Part shown: one piece after another, positions 23,607-31,908 of the stretch
How the letters are laid out: every line of letters starts with the position of its first letter
Position numbering within the stretch: the first letter of the stretch is position 1
Assembly: GCF_000761485.1 (NCBI RefSeq)
Contig: NZ_JPMX01000008.1
Span: forward strand, 1 to 64,000
Reading direction: 5' to 3'
DNA from: Modestobacter caceresii
GTDB lineage: Bacteria > Actinomycetota > Actinomycetes > Mycobacteriales > Geodermatophilaceae
Length of the DNA stretch: 64,000 nucleotides
Translations under genes and position numbers: made by a program
The notes under the pieces: model-generated
What the model was told of the DNA's origin: nothing
Databases searched by the model: none
The model's input: only the letters and a program-made list of their open reading frames with translations

Positions 23607-24698
23607 TCAGTGCAGGGCGGGCTCGCCGACCGGGTCCACGGTGCCGTGGGCGTCGTCACGGAACCGCCGGGCCGCGCCGACCCCGCCGAGGACCAGCCCC
23701 AGCCCACCGGCGACCAGCACCGCGACCGCCATCCGGGCCAGCACCTGCGGCCCGGCGGTCAGCGCGTTCGCCGTCCACAGCACGTCGACGTCGGGCAGGC
23801 CCTGCACCAGCAGCAACCAGCCGACCACCACCGCCATCAGGCCGGTGAGCACGCCGCGCCCGCGCCCGGCCGCCCGCACCCCGATCGCCGCCGCCAGCAG
23901 CACCAGCAGCGCCGGGAGCAGGGCCGACACGATCGCCCCGACGTGCGAGGAGACGCTGCTCGGCGGCTCGGGGGTGGCCAGCGCGTGGTAGATCGCGGCC
24001 AGCGCACCCAGGGCGAGCACTCCCGCCAGCGGCCGGGGACCGCGGGCGAACCAGCCGGCCGCGACCGTGCCGGCCAGCAGCAGCACGTGGCCGGGCCAGA
24101 CCAGCCAGGCCGGTGGCGGCGGGCTCCAGGTGAGCACCCCCTCGACGACGACGTCGGTGCCGCCGTGGGTCATCGGCACGGTCCACTCGATCACCGTGTG
24201 CGGCCGGGACGGGTCCGCGGCCACCACCGGAGGGAGCAGGTCCTGGGTCATCCAGTGCGTCCGGTGGTCGTGCCACACGTACTGCGACTGGGTGGAGACC
24301 TGCTCCCAGCGTGGCGCCGCGGTGATGTCGACGCCGTCCGGCATCGGCGTGCGCCCGAACCGGTCCAGGTTCAGGTAGGTCGCCGGACTGGCCGCGTTGC
24401 GCCAGACGCCGTCCGGCCCGATCCGCAGGTACGGCTCACCCGAGTACCCCGGCACCGTCAGTTCGGTGTCGGTCTCGTTGACCACCTCGAGCTCGTCACC
24501 GAACTGCAGCACCCGCACGCTCACCCCCGGCAGCTCCGGGGAGACCGTCCGGACGGCGGCGTCGAAGTCGCTGCCCGCCGCGCCCCCGCCCACGTGCGCC
24601 GACGCGGGCGCCGCGACGGCGAGGACGGCGAGCACCCCGAGCAGGACGACGAGGACCCGGCCCACCCCGGTCCCCCAGACGTGCCCCGCGGGGCTCAC
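23607..24698 (-). CDS. Uncharacterised membrane protein of the copper operon
   Basis: The 363-residue protein has a signal peptide ending near APASAHVGGG, an extracytoplasmic beta-rich domain of about 170 residues with the motif YVWHDHRTHWM (His-rich, possible metal ligands), and a C-terminal half of about five membrane helices. I do not recognise a named family. Its GTG overlaps the stop of the SCO gene (GTGA), and it is the last gene of the CopCD-YcnI-SCO operon, so a role in copper handling outside the membrane is likely. A terminator-like hairpin follows. Confidence 0.75.
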   Translation of the reverse strand: MSPAGHVWGTGVGRVLVVLLGVLAVLAVAAPASAHVGGGAAGSDFDAAVRTVSPELPGVSVRVLQFGDELEVVNETDTELTVPGYSGEPYLRIGPDGVWRNAASPATYLNLDRFGRTPMPDGVDITAAPRWEQVSTQSQYVWHDHRTHWMTQDLLPPVVAADPSRPHTVIEWTVPMTHGGTDVVVEGVLTWSPPPPAWLVWPGHVLLLAGTVAAGWFARGPRPLAGVLALGALAAIYHALATPEPPSSVSSHVGAIVSALLPALLVLLAAAIGVRAAGRGRGVLTGLMAVVVGWLLLVQGLPDVDVLWTANALTAGPQVLARMAVAVLVAGGLGLVLGGVGAARRFRDDAHGTVDPVGEPALH

Positions 24699-25363
24699 CC
24701 GGCGACGGCAGCCAGCTCGATGGCGATGTCGCGGGGGGTGTTGGCCGAGTCGAAGGCGACGTCGGCCTCGCCGTCGGTGCCGTAGAGCAGCAGCAGCGCC
24801 GAGTGGCTCTCGCCGCCGTTCTGCGCCTGCGGCACCCCGGCGGCCAGCTGCGCCTGGTCGATCTGCTCCTGGTCACCGGTGAGCCCGATGAACTGGGTCG
24901 GCAGCCCGGCGTCGAACCGGTCCAGGTACTCCCCCAGCACCTCGGGGGTGTCCCGCGCCGGGTCGGTGGTCACGAACACCACCGACGTCTTCTCGGCCAC
25001 CGCCGGGTCGACCTCGCCCAGCGCCAGCATGACGTCGGCCATCGTGGTCGGGCAGATGTCCGGGCAGTGGGTGAAGCCGAAGAACAGCAGGGTCGGCCCG
25101 TCCGCGGTCTGCTCGGCGAAGTCGAACGGCGCACCGCTGGTGTCGGTGAGCGTGAAGTCCGGCTTCTGGTACGGGTCGACCAGCTGCATGCCGCCCTCCC
25201 GCACACCGCCCTCCAGCGTGGCCGGGGCCTCCGTCGACTCGTGGTCGTGCCCGGCGGCCTCGGCACTGGCGTCGGCGTCCCCGCCACAGCCGGCCAGCAG
25301 CAGACCGGTCGCGAGGGCCAGGGCGGTCAGCCCGGTACGGGTCGGACGGGAAGCAGAGCTCAC
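24695..25363 (-). CDS. SCO1/SenC-family copper chaperone lipoprotein
   Basis: The 222-residue protein has a lipobox LLLAGC (Cys26), so it should be a membrane-anchored lipoprotein, a His-rich segment (AGHDHEST), and a thioredoxin fold. The copper-binding Cys pair lies in HCPDICP (CxxxC), and the third ligand is likely the His in SHSALLLLYG. SCO proteins deliver copper to cytochrome c oxidase subunit II. It is coupled by GTGA overlaps to both neighbours in the copper operon. Confidence 0.93.
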   Translation of the reverse strand: MSSASRPTRTGLTALALATGLLLAGCGGDADASAEAAGHDHESTEAPATLEGGVREGGMQLVDPYQKPDFTLTDTSGAPFDFAEQTADGPTLLFFGFTHCPDICPTTMADVMLALGEVDPAVAEKTSVVFVTTDPARDTPEVLGEYLDRFDAGLPTQFIGLTGDQEQIDQAQLAAGVPQAQNGGESHSALLLLYGTDGEADVAFDSANTPRDIAIELAAVAG

Positions 25364-26091
25364 GAGGACACGGTACGTCGGCGAGCGGACAGACCGAGGA
25401 ACAGACCGCCCAGCCCGGCGAGCAGCCCGAGCACCGCCAGCACCAGCGCGGTGACCGCCGTGCCATCGCCCCCCTCGTCGTCCGCTGCCGGGTCGGCCGT
25501 CGCCGCCGTGTCGGTCGGGGTGTCGGCGCCCTCCGCCGCCAGCGAGAGCACCGGCGACGGGTACCGCGGCTCGGGCTGGCCATCGACGGTGGGCTCGATC
25601 CAGGCGGCCTCGGTGCCGTCGCTGTAGGTCTGCACCGCGTTGAAGGTCAGCTCGTCGGTCTCCGGGAACGGCCCGCCGGAGAGGGCGAACTCCTGGAACT
25701 GGCCTGGGGCGATGCCCTGGCCCTCCTCGGCCCGGAACTCCACGACCGAGACGGCCTGCTCGACCGGCTCGCCGTGCACCTCGACCGGCTCGGGGAGCTG
25801 CGCCTCGGTCATCGAGACGGTCCAGCCGGGCACCGGCTGCGCGCGCAGCGAGGTGAGCGGGGTGTCGTTGGGGACCTGGACGCGCAGCCCGACCGTGCTG
25901 GCGGTGTCGCTCTCGTTCGGCACCCGGAAGGTGAGCTTGCCGTAGCCACCCGGCTCGGCGTCACCGGAGGAGACGGTGACGTGCGCGGACGCGACCCCGG
26001 TGCCGGCGACGAGCAGCCCCGTCGAGGCGAGCAGCGCGGTCATGAGGACGACGGCCGGACGGCGCGCGGGACGGAGCGGGGACAGGGACAA
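25360..26091 (-). CDS. YcnI-family copper-binding protein
   Basis: The 243-residue protein begins with a signal peptide ending at ASAHVTVSS, placing His at the mature N-terminus as required for the copper site of YcnI (DUF1775) proteins. The domain runs to about residue 160, with a linker and a C-terminal membrane anchor (VLAVLGLLAGLGGLFLG). A TTG at 26091 is preceded by GAGGAGAACC and is the best start. It lies 35 bp after the CopC-CopD gene. Confidence 0.88.
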   Translation of the reverse strand: MSLSPLRPARRPAVVLMTALLASTGLLVAGTGVASAHVTVSSGDAEPGGYGKLTFRVPNESDTASTVGLRVQVPNDTPLTSLRAQPVPGWTVSMTEAQLPEPVEVHGEPVEQAVSVVEFRAEEGQGIAPGQFQEFALSGGPFPETDELTFNAVQTYSDGTEAAWIEPTVDGQPEPRYPSPVLSLAAEGADTPTDTAATADPAADDEGGDGTAVTALVLAVLGLLAGLGGLFLGLSARRRTVSS

Positions 26092-26126
26092 CGGTTCTCC
26101 TCGGATGGGTGTCGTGCAGGGGGGTG

Positions 26127-27935
26127 TCAGCGCACCGGGAAGACGGTGCTGGCGGTGACCGCGGTGAACTCGTCCAGCCGGACGGTCGCCGTCAGGGTCC
26201 AGGTGCCGGTGGTGGGCAGCGTCGGGTCGCCGACGTAGTGGCCCGGCCCGGCGGGGGCGAGGTCGACGTCCAGCGGGCCGATCTCCTGCCCCACCTCGGT
26301 GAGGGTGACCCCGATCTGCTGCGGCTGCGTCAGCCGCCCGTCGGCGTCGAAGAGGTAGACGTGCAGCGTGGTCGGCCCGGGGGTGGCCGGGTCGAGGAGG
26401 ACCTGCACCATGCCGGCGCCCGTCGTGCCACCGGCCGACCGGAGCGGCAACGTCACCTCGACCGGCTGGGCGACGGCGGCCTTCGCCGGCGGCGTGCCGA
26501 CCAGCACCGCGGACAGCGCGAGGACGACGGCCGCCCCGACGAGCTCGACCAACACCGCCCGGCGCAGCACGCCGATCGTCGCCGGCGGCTCGGCGGCAGG
26601 CTCCTCGGTGGCGGGGCCGTCGGCGGCGGGGGCCTCCCCGGCCGCGAACGCCTGCGCGACGACCCGGCGCGAGGGGCGGCGGCGGGTGCCCACCCGCTGC
26701 TGCACCCAGTCCCGGCCCACGAGCGCGGCGACCAGCACCAGCAGCACGAGTGCGACCTTGGCCACCAGCACCCAGCCGTAGGTGGTGGCGAAGAGCGCGG
26801 ACACCGACCCGACCTCGCGCACCGACTGCAGCACCCCGGTGACGACCAGCGCGCCGATGCAGCCGGCCGCCAGCGACGACCACCGGGGCAGCGCGGCGAC
26901 CAGCTCCCCCGCCGGCGTCGGCCCGCGGAGGGCGCCGGCGAACAGCGCGACCAGCCCGCCCAGCCAGGCGCTCATCGCCGCGACGTGCACGGCGGCCACC
27001 GCCACGGCCAGCACCGGCAGCGGCCCGGCGACCGGGTGACCCACCGCGGCGACGGCGACGACCAGCGCGGCGGCGAGCACCCCGGCGGCGATCAGCCAGC
27101 CCGTCCCCGGCGCCCTCCCCCGCCGCCAGCCACGCAGCAGGACGGCGGCCAGCAGCCCGGCGAGCACCACCCGGAGCAGCAGCGTCCGGCCGAAGGTCGA
27201 GTCCAGCGTGGTGCCCAGCAGCTGCGGGTCCACCAGCGACCCGAGCCCGCTCCCGGCGGCGTAGGGGCCCTGGAGCAGCAGCGAGAGCACCCCGCCGACC
27301 ACGACCGCGGCCAGCCCGGCACCGGCCAGCCGCCGCAGCCGCGACACCGCCCAGCCCCCCGGCCAGCAGGTGGCCAGCACCAGCGGGACGCCGAGCCCGA
27401 GGGTCAGGCCGAGGTAGCTCAGCCAGCGGGCGACCGGCAGCGCCACGGCCACGCCCGGGTCCGCGCCGTCCCCCTCGCCGACGGAGCCGGCCGCCACCAG
27501 CTCCCCCTCACCCACCGCGAAGGAGAAGGCACCCGAGACGGGATGGGAGTCCGCCGAGACCACCCGGTAGGTCACCACGTAGCCGGCGTCGGGCAGCTGG
27601 TCGCACAGCGGCACGGTGAGGGTGCTGCCGCGCACCTCGGCGGCCCCGGTGTCGACCCGCTCGCCCTCGCCGTCGAGCACCCGCGCGTAGCCGGCGCCGA
27701 GGGAGACCGGCTCGTCGAACTCGATGACCACCTCGGCCGGCGCGAAGTCCAGCCGGGCGCTGTCGGCCGGCGTCGTCGTCACCACGGTGGCGTGCGCGGC
27801 CGCCGGCCGCGCGGTGCCCACGTCGACGAGCACGCCGAACAGCACCCCCAGCAGCAGGAGGGCGCCGGACAGCCGGCGCACCCCCACCCGGGGACGGCGG
27901 TGGGCTGCTCGCCAGGTCCGCTCCTGCTGCTGCAC
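26127..27935 (-). CDS. CopC-CopD fusion copper protein
   Basis: The 602-residue protein has a signal peptide ending ARPAAAHATV; the following His is the N-terminal CopC copper ligand. The CopC domain runs to about residue 125 and ends in SADSHPVSGAFSFAV, which supplies another conserved His. It is followed by eight or so membrane helices of CopD type (about 150-460) and a C-terminal extracytoplasmic beta domain. Such fusions import copper or protect against it, depending on context. GTG 27935 is the first start giving a sensible signal. It heads the copper operon and is divergent from an MFS exporter. Confidence 0.9.
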   Translation of the reverse strand: MQQQERTWRAAHRRPRVGVRRLSGALLLLGVLFGVLVDVGTARPAAAHATVVTTTPADSARLDFAPAEVVIEFDEPVSLGAGYARVLDGEGERVDTGAAEVRGSTLTVPLCDQLPDAGYVVTYRVVSADSHPVSGAFSFAVGEGELVAAGSVGEGDGADPGVAVALPVARWLSYLGLTLGLGVPLVLATCWPGGWAVSRLRRLAGAGLAAVVVGGVLSLLLQGPYAAGSGLGSLVDPQLLGTTLDSTFGRTLLLRVVLAGLLAAVLLRGWRRGRAPGTGWLIAAGVLAAALVVAVAAVGHPVAGPLPVLAVAVAAVHVAAMSAWLGGLVALFAGALRGPTPAGELVAALPRWSSLAAGCIGALVVTGVLQSVREVGSVSALFATTYGWVLVAKVALVLLVLVAALVGRDWVQQRVGTRRRPSRRVVAQAFAAGEAPAADGPATEEPAAEPPATIGVLRRAVLVELVGAAVVLALSAVLVGTPPAKAAVAQPVEVTLPLRSAGGTTGAGMVQVLLDPATPGPTTLHVYLFDADGRLTQPQQIGVTLTEVGQEIGPLDVDLAPAGPGHYVGDPTLPTTGTWTLTATVRLDEFTAVTASTVFPVR

Positions 27936-27968
27936 GGTTGCACAGTCGTCGGGGCCCGCCGTCCAGTT

Positions 27969-27988
27969 CCCGGCCGTGCTCGGCCGGG
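27969..27988. promoter_or_regulatory. Palindrome in the CopCD/MFS divergent region
   Basis: CCCGGCCG and CGGCCGGG are separated by TGCT. The perfect 8-bp arms lie 34 bp from the CopCD start and 59 bp from the MFS start. It could be an operator shared by both genes. No CsoR-type operator was seen. Confidence 0.35.
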
Positions 27989-28046
27989 GACGAGAGTCGG
28001 GCCACACCGGAGGCGCACAGCCGCCGGCGTCGACCAGGATGACCCG

Positions 28047-29486
28047 GTGACCGCGACCCCGCCCGCCGCGGCCGGTCCGCCGCCGCTCGCCGGTCAGCCG
28101 GTCGCGCTGGGCACCGCCCCGGGCCGCTGGGTGCTGCTGGCCACCGTGCTCGCCTCGGCCATGGCGCTGCTCGACGCCACCGCGGTCACCGTCGCGCTCC
28201 CCTCGATCAGCCGGGACCTCGGCTCGTCCCTGTCCGGGCTGCAGTGGACGGTGACCGGGTACACGCTCGCGCTGGCCTCGCTCGTGCTGCTCGGCGGCTC
28301 CCTGGGCGACCGGTACGGACGCCGCCGGGTCTTCGTGCTCGGGGTCGTCTGGTTCGCCGTCGCCTCGCTGGCCTGCGGACTGGCGCAGACGACCGGCCAG
28401 CTCGTCGCCGCGCGGGTGCTGCAGGGCGTCGGCGGGGCACTGCTGACCCCCGGGAGCCTGGCGATCATCCAGGCCTCCTTCCGGCACCAGGACCGGCCGC
28501 GGGCGATCGGCCTGTGGTCGGCGCTGGGTGGGCTGGCCGGGCTGGTCGGCCCGTTCCTGGCCGGCTTCCTGGTCGACACGGTGGGCTGGCGCTGGGTGTT
28601 CGGGATCAACGTGCCGTTCGCGGTGGTCGTCGTCCTGGTCGCCGCCCGGCACCTGCCGGAGAGCCGGGACCCCGGGCGCACCGGGCGCTTCGACGTGCTC
28701 GGCGCCGTCCTCGGTGCGCTGGCCCTGGCCGGGGTCACCGACGCGCTGATCTCGGCGGGCAGCGACCCCGGGAGCCCGGAGGTGGTGGTCGCCGCGGCGG
28801 TCGGTGTGCTGGCCGGGGCGGCGTTCGTCGTCCGGGAGCGCCGGGCGGCCCAGCCGATGCTGCCGCTGGGGATCTTCGCCGACCGTCAGTTCACCGGCGC
28901 CAACCTGAGCACCCTGGCGGTGTACGGGGCGCTGGGCGGGGTCATGTTCTTCCTCGTCCTGCAGCTGCAGACCGTGCTCGGCTACGACGCCACCGCGGCC
29001 GGCGCCGCGTTGCTGTCCACGATCCTGGTGATCACGCTGCTGTCGGCCCGGGTCGGCGCGCTCGCCCAGCGGATCGGGCCGCGGCTGCCGATGACCGTCG
29101 GCCCGCTGGTGTCCGCCGGTGGCCTGCTGTGGCTCACCCGGGTCGGGCCCGGCAGCTCCTGGTGGGTCGACGTGCTGCCCGGCTCGCTCGGCCTGGGGCT
29201 GGGCATGTCGCTGGTGGTGGCCCCGCTGACCGCGACCGTCCTCGGCGCCGCCCCCGACCACCTGGCCGGGGTGGCCAGCGGGGTGAACAACGCCGTCGCC
29301 CGGGCGGCGAACCTGCTCGCGATCGCGGCCTTGCCGGTGGCGGTCGGGCTCTCCGGCGACGACCACACCGACGCCGCGTCGTTCAGCTCCGGCTACTCGC
29401 TGGCCCTGGGCCTCTGTGCGGGGGTGATGGTGCTGGGCGCCGCGGTCTCCTGGGCGACCGTGCGCGACGACGTCCTGCGGACGTGA
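28047..29486 (+). CDS. MFS exporter, EmrB/QacA (DHA2, 14-TM) type
   Basis: The 479-residue protein has the first-helix motif LLDATAVTVALPSISRDL, motif A GGSLGDRYGRRRVF and motif C-like GSLAIIQASF, with hydrophobic segments that fit 14 helices. It should export hydrophobic compounds using the proton gradient. The GTG at 28047 follows AGGATGACCC. It is divergent from the copper operon but nothing in it suggests a metal substrate. Confidence 0.9.
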   Translation: MTATPPAAAGPPPLAGQPVALGTAPGRWVLLATVLASAMALLDATAVTVALPSISRDLGSSLSGLQWTVTGYTLALASLVLLGGSLGDRYGRRRVFVLGVVWFAVASLACGLAQTTGQLVAARVLQGVGGALLTPGSLAIIQASFRHQDRPRAIGLWSALGGLAGLVGPFLAGFLVDTVGWRWVFGINVPFAVVVVLVAARHLPESRDPGRTGRFDVLGAVLGALALAGVTDALISAGSDPGSPEVVVAAAVGVLAGAAFVVRERRAAQPMLPLGIFADRQFTGANLSTLAVYGALGGVMFFLVLQLQTVLGYDATAAGAALLSTILVITLLSARVGALAQRIGPRLPMTVGPLVSAGGLLWLTRVGPGSSWWVDVLPGSLGLGLGMSLVVAPLTATVLGAAPDHLAGVASGVNNAVARAANLLAIAALPVAVGLSGDDHTDAASFSSGYSLALGLCAGVMVLGAAVSWATVRDDVLRT

Positions 29487-29517
29487 CGGGGCACTCCCGG
29501 CCCCCTTGCCCACAATC

Positions 29518-29534
29518 CCTACCAACATGGTAGG
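29518..29534. promoter_or_regulatory. Inverted repeat upstream of the leader peptide
   Basis: CCTACCA, three bases, TGGTAGG. The repeat ends 9 bp before the GTG of the cysteine leader ORF, so it may overlap the promoter of the leader/TauE transcript. Confidence 0.45.
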
Positions 29535-29543
29535 AATGTCGGC

Positions 29544-29672
29544 GTGACGACGACGGCGAGCACCGGTGGGCTCCCCACCCGCCTCCCGTCCGCCCTCCCC
29601 GGCGCCTTCCTGGTGAGCCGCCTGCACGTCGACCTGCTCCGGGTCAGCACCGCCGCCTGTCCGGCCCGCTGA
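29544..29672 (+). CDS. Cysteine-type regulatory leader peptide
   Basis: A 42-codon reading frame (GTG start) ends in RLHVDLLRVSTAACPAR. Short leaders with the RxHVDLxR-x-SAxC ending precede sulfur-assimilation and thiol genes in many actinobacteria, where a Cys codon near the end is thought to sense cysteinyl-tRNA and couple to downstream expression. Here the Cys is codon 39. The next gene, 91 bp away, encodes a TauE/SafE transporter of sulfur compounds, which fits. A GCGCCG-TC-CGGCGC hairpin at 29679-29692 follows the stop and may be part of the mechanism. The call rests on the motif and context. Confidence 0.8.
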   Translation: MTTTASTGGLPTRLPSALPGAFLVSRLHVDLLRVSTAACPAR

Positions 29673-29763
29673 CCTCCCGCGCCGTCCGGCGCCCCTCGTC
29701 CACCGCGGTCCGCTGCGCCCTCACCCGGCGCGCCCGCACCCTGGAACCCGGAGCACCTCCCTC

Positions 29764-30774
29764 GTGAAGACCCTGATCCTGCTCGCCCTCGCGGGCCTCG
29801 GCGCCCAGCTCGTCGACGGCAGCCTGGGCATGGGCTACGGCGTCACCTCGACGACGCTGCTGCTCGCCATCGGCACCAACCCGGCCGCCGCCTCGGCCAC
29901 GGTGCACCTGGCCGAGATCGGCACCAACCTGGCGTCGGGCCTGTCGCACTGGAAGTTCGGCAACGTCGACTGGAAGGTCGTCGCCCGGATCGGCGTCCCC
30001 GGCGCGATCGGCGCCTTCATCGGGGCGACCGTGCTGTCGAACCTCTCCACCGCGATCGCCGCGCCGGTGATGTCGCTGATCCTGCTGGGCCTGGGCCTCT
30101 ACCTGCTGACCCGGTTCACCCTGCGCGGCCTCGACAAGCGACAGCTGGGCAAGCCGATGCGCAAGCGGTTCCTGGCCCCCCTCGGCCTGACCGCGGGCTT
30201 CATCGACGCCACCGGCGGTGGCGGCTGGGGCCCGGTCAGCACCCCGGCCATCCTGGCCAGCGGCCGGATGGACCCGCGCAAGACGATCGGCTCGGTCGAC
30301 ACCTCGGAGTTCCTGGTCTCCCTCGCCGCGAGCCTGGGCTTCCTCTTCGCCCTCGGCAGCCAGGGCATCAACGCCTTCTGGGTGCTCGGCCTGCTGGCCG
30401 GTGGCCTGGTCGCCGCACCGCTGGCCGCCTGGCTGGTCCGCTTCGTCCCGCCACGCCTGCTGGGCGCCGGGGTCGGCGGCATGATCGTGTCCACCAACGC
30501 GACGAGCCTGCTCGGCAGCGACTGGGTCGGTGCCAGCGACCCGGTCCGGTACGCGGTGCTCGCGGTCGTCTACGTGACCTGGGCGGCAGCGGTGGTCTGG
30601 TCGTTCCGCGAGTACCGCAGGGAGCGGGCGCAGGAGGCGGCCGAGGCGCTGGTCGCCGAGGCGGAGCAGCTGGCCGAGCAGGAGCGGGTGGCCCGGGCCG
30701 AGCGCCGGGCACACCCCAACCAGGTGGCGCCGGTCGACGCCGACGGCCTCTCGGCGGGCCGCACGCACCACTGA
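29764..30774 (+). CDS. TauE/SafE-family sulfite or sulfonate transporter
   Basis: The 336-residue protein has about eight membrane helices and the two related half-motifs GSLGMGYGVTSTTLLLAIG (residues 19-37) and the second at about 145-160 (FIDATGGGGWGPVSTP), both typical of TauE/SafE (DUF81). Members move sulfite, sulfoacetate or similar anions. The C-terminal tail (about 285-336) is charged and cytoplasmic. A cysteine-type leader peptide lies upstream, so expression probably answers to cysteine supply. The GTG start at 29764 is close to the first helix. Confidence 0.9.
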   Translation: MKTLILLALAGLGAQLVDGSLGMGYGVTSTTLLLAIGTNPAAASATVHLAEIGTNLASGLSHWKFGNVDWKVVARIGVPGAIGAFIGATVLSNLSTAIAAPVMSLILLGLGLYLLTRFTLRGLDKRQLGKPMRKRFLAPLGLTAGFIDATGGGGWGPVSTPAILASGRMDPRKTIGSVDTSEFLVSLAASLGFLFALGSQGINAFWVLGLLAGGLVAAPLAAWLVRFVPPRLLGAGVGGMIVSTNATSLLGSDWVGASDPVRYAVLAVVYVTWAAAVVWSFREYRRERAQEAAEALVAEAEQLAEQERVARAERRAHPNQVAPVDADGLSAGRTHH

Positions 30775-30790
30775 CGGTTTTGCCGTAGTA

Positions 30791-30804
30791 GCAAGGATCA
30801 TTGC
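30791..30804. promoter_or_regulatory. Near-palindrome upstream of the flavin reductase
   Basis: GCAAGGATCATTGC matches its own complement at 12 of 14 positions. It lies 82 bp before the flavin disulfide reductase and 17 bp after the transporter stop. It is a candidate operator or promoter-proximal site. Confidence 0.3.
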
Positions 30805-30885
30805 CAGCTTCGCCTGCCCCGGCGCACTGTCGGAACCGGCGGGTCACCACCCCGGTGACCCGCCGTCCGAGCAGAGGAGCGCACG

Positions 30886-31899
30886 GTGGAGACGGAGTAC
30901 GACGTGGTGGTGGTCGGCGGTGGCGCCGCCGGCCTCAGCGGTGCGCTGGCGCTCAGCCGCGCCCGCCGATCGGTGCTGGTGGTGGACGGCGGGGCGCCCC
31001 GCAACGCCGCAGCCGCGCACGCGCACAACTACCTGGGCCGCGAGGGCACGCCGCCGCGGGAGCTGCTGGCGATCGGCCGCCGCGAGGTGGCCGGCTACGG
31101 CGGGGAGTTCACCGACGGTGAGGTGACCTCGGCCGCCCCGGTCGACGGCGGCTTCGAGGTGCGGCTGGCCGACGGGCGGTCGGTGCGCAGCCGGCGGCTG
31201 CTGGTGACCACCGGGCTGGTGGACGAACTGCCCGACGTCCCGGGGGTGCGCGAGCTCTGGGGCAGCGCCGTCCTGCACTGCCCGTACTGCCACGGCTGGG
31301 AGGTGCGCGACCAGGCGATCGGCGTGCTGGCCACCAGCGCCGTCGGTGTGCACCAGGCGCTGATGTGGCGGCAGTGGAGCGCCGACGTCACCCTCTTCCT
31401 GCACACCGGCCCGCAGCCCACCGAGGACGAGTGGGAGCAGCTGGCCGCGCGGGGCATCAGCGTGGTCGTCGGTGAGGTCGCCGGCCTGGAGTCCGCCGCC
31501 GGGAAGCTGACCGGCGTCCGGCTCGACGACCGCACGGTCTTCGCCCGCGACGCGGTGGTGGTGGCCCCGCGGTTCACCGCACGGGCCGGCGTCCTGGAGT
31601 CGCTGGGGCTCGAGGCGGTCGAGCAGCGGATGGGCGAGCTGGTGATGGGCAGCGGGGTGCCGGTGGACGGCACCGGCGCGACCGCCGTCCCCGGGGTCTG
31701 GGCGGCCGGGAACGTCACCGACATCAAGGCCCAGGTGATCAGCTCGGCCGCGGCCGGGCTCACCGCCGGGGCGGCGGTCAACGCCGACCTGATCATGGAG
31801 GACACCCGCCGGGCCGTGGCCGGACGCCGGGTCTTCTCCCCCGCCGTCGAGCGGGAGCTGTGCGACCAGGTGCTCGGCGACCGCCGGCACGGGATCTGA
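30886..31899 (+). CDS. Thioredoxin-reductase-like FAD/NAD(P) oxidoreductase
   Basis: The 337-residue protein has the FAD motif VVVVGGGAAGLSGALALSR (residues 7-25), a redox-active CPYC pair (Cys132 and Cys135) followed by HGWEV, and the second cofactor motif in VWAAGNVTDIKAQ (about 280-292). The architecture is that of low-molecular-weight thioredoxin reductases and related disulfide oxidases such as GliT/HlmI-type. No thioredoxin gene is beside it. It precedes a methyltransferase by 9 bp, and this pair recurs in actinobacteria. GTG 30886 is supported by GAGGAGCGCAC. Confidence 0.88.
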   Translation: METEYDVVVVGGGAAGLSGALALSRARRSVLVVDGGAPRNAAAAHAHNYLGREGTPPRELLAIGRREVAGYGGEFTDGEVTSAAPVDGGFEVRLADGRSVRSRRLLVTTGLVDELPDVPGVRELWGSAVLHCPYCHGWEVRDQAIGVLATSAVGVHQALMWRQWSADVTLFLHTGPQPTEDEWEQLAARGISVVVGEVAGLESAAGKLTGVRLDDRTVFARDAVVVAPRFTARAGVLESLGLEAVEQRMGELVMGSGVPVDGTGATAVPGVWAAGNVTDIKAQVISSAAAGLTAGAAVNADLIMEDTRRAVAGRRVFSPAVERELCDQVLGDRRHGI

Positions 31900-31908
31900 G
31901 GAGGAACG

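Noticed and set aside
26109-28046. Long forward frame joined to the MFS exporter
   Set aside because: It is antisense to the CopC-CopD gene and is His/Gln/Arg-rich nonsense; the exporter starts at 28047.
25360-28046. CsoR operator at the copper operon
   Set aside because: No TACCC...GGGTA-like inverted repeat was found; only an unrelated GC palindrome is present at 27969-27988.
27936-29627. Reverse frame extending the CopC-CopD gene through the MFS gene
   Set aside because: A normal signal peptide starts after 27935, and the extension is antisense to a real exporter.
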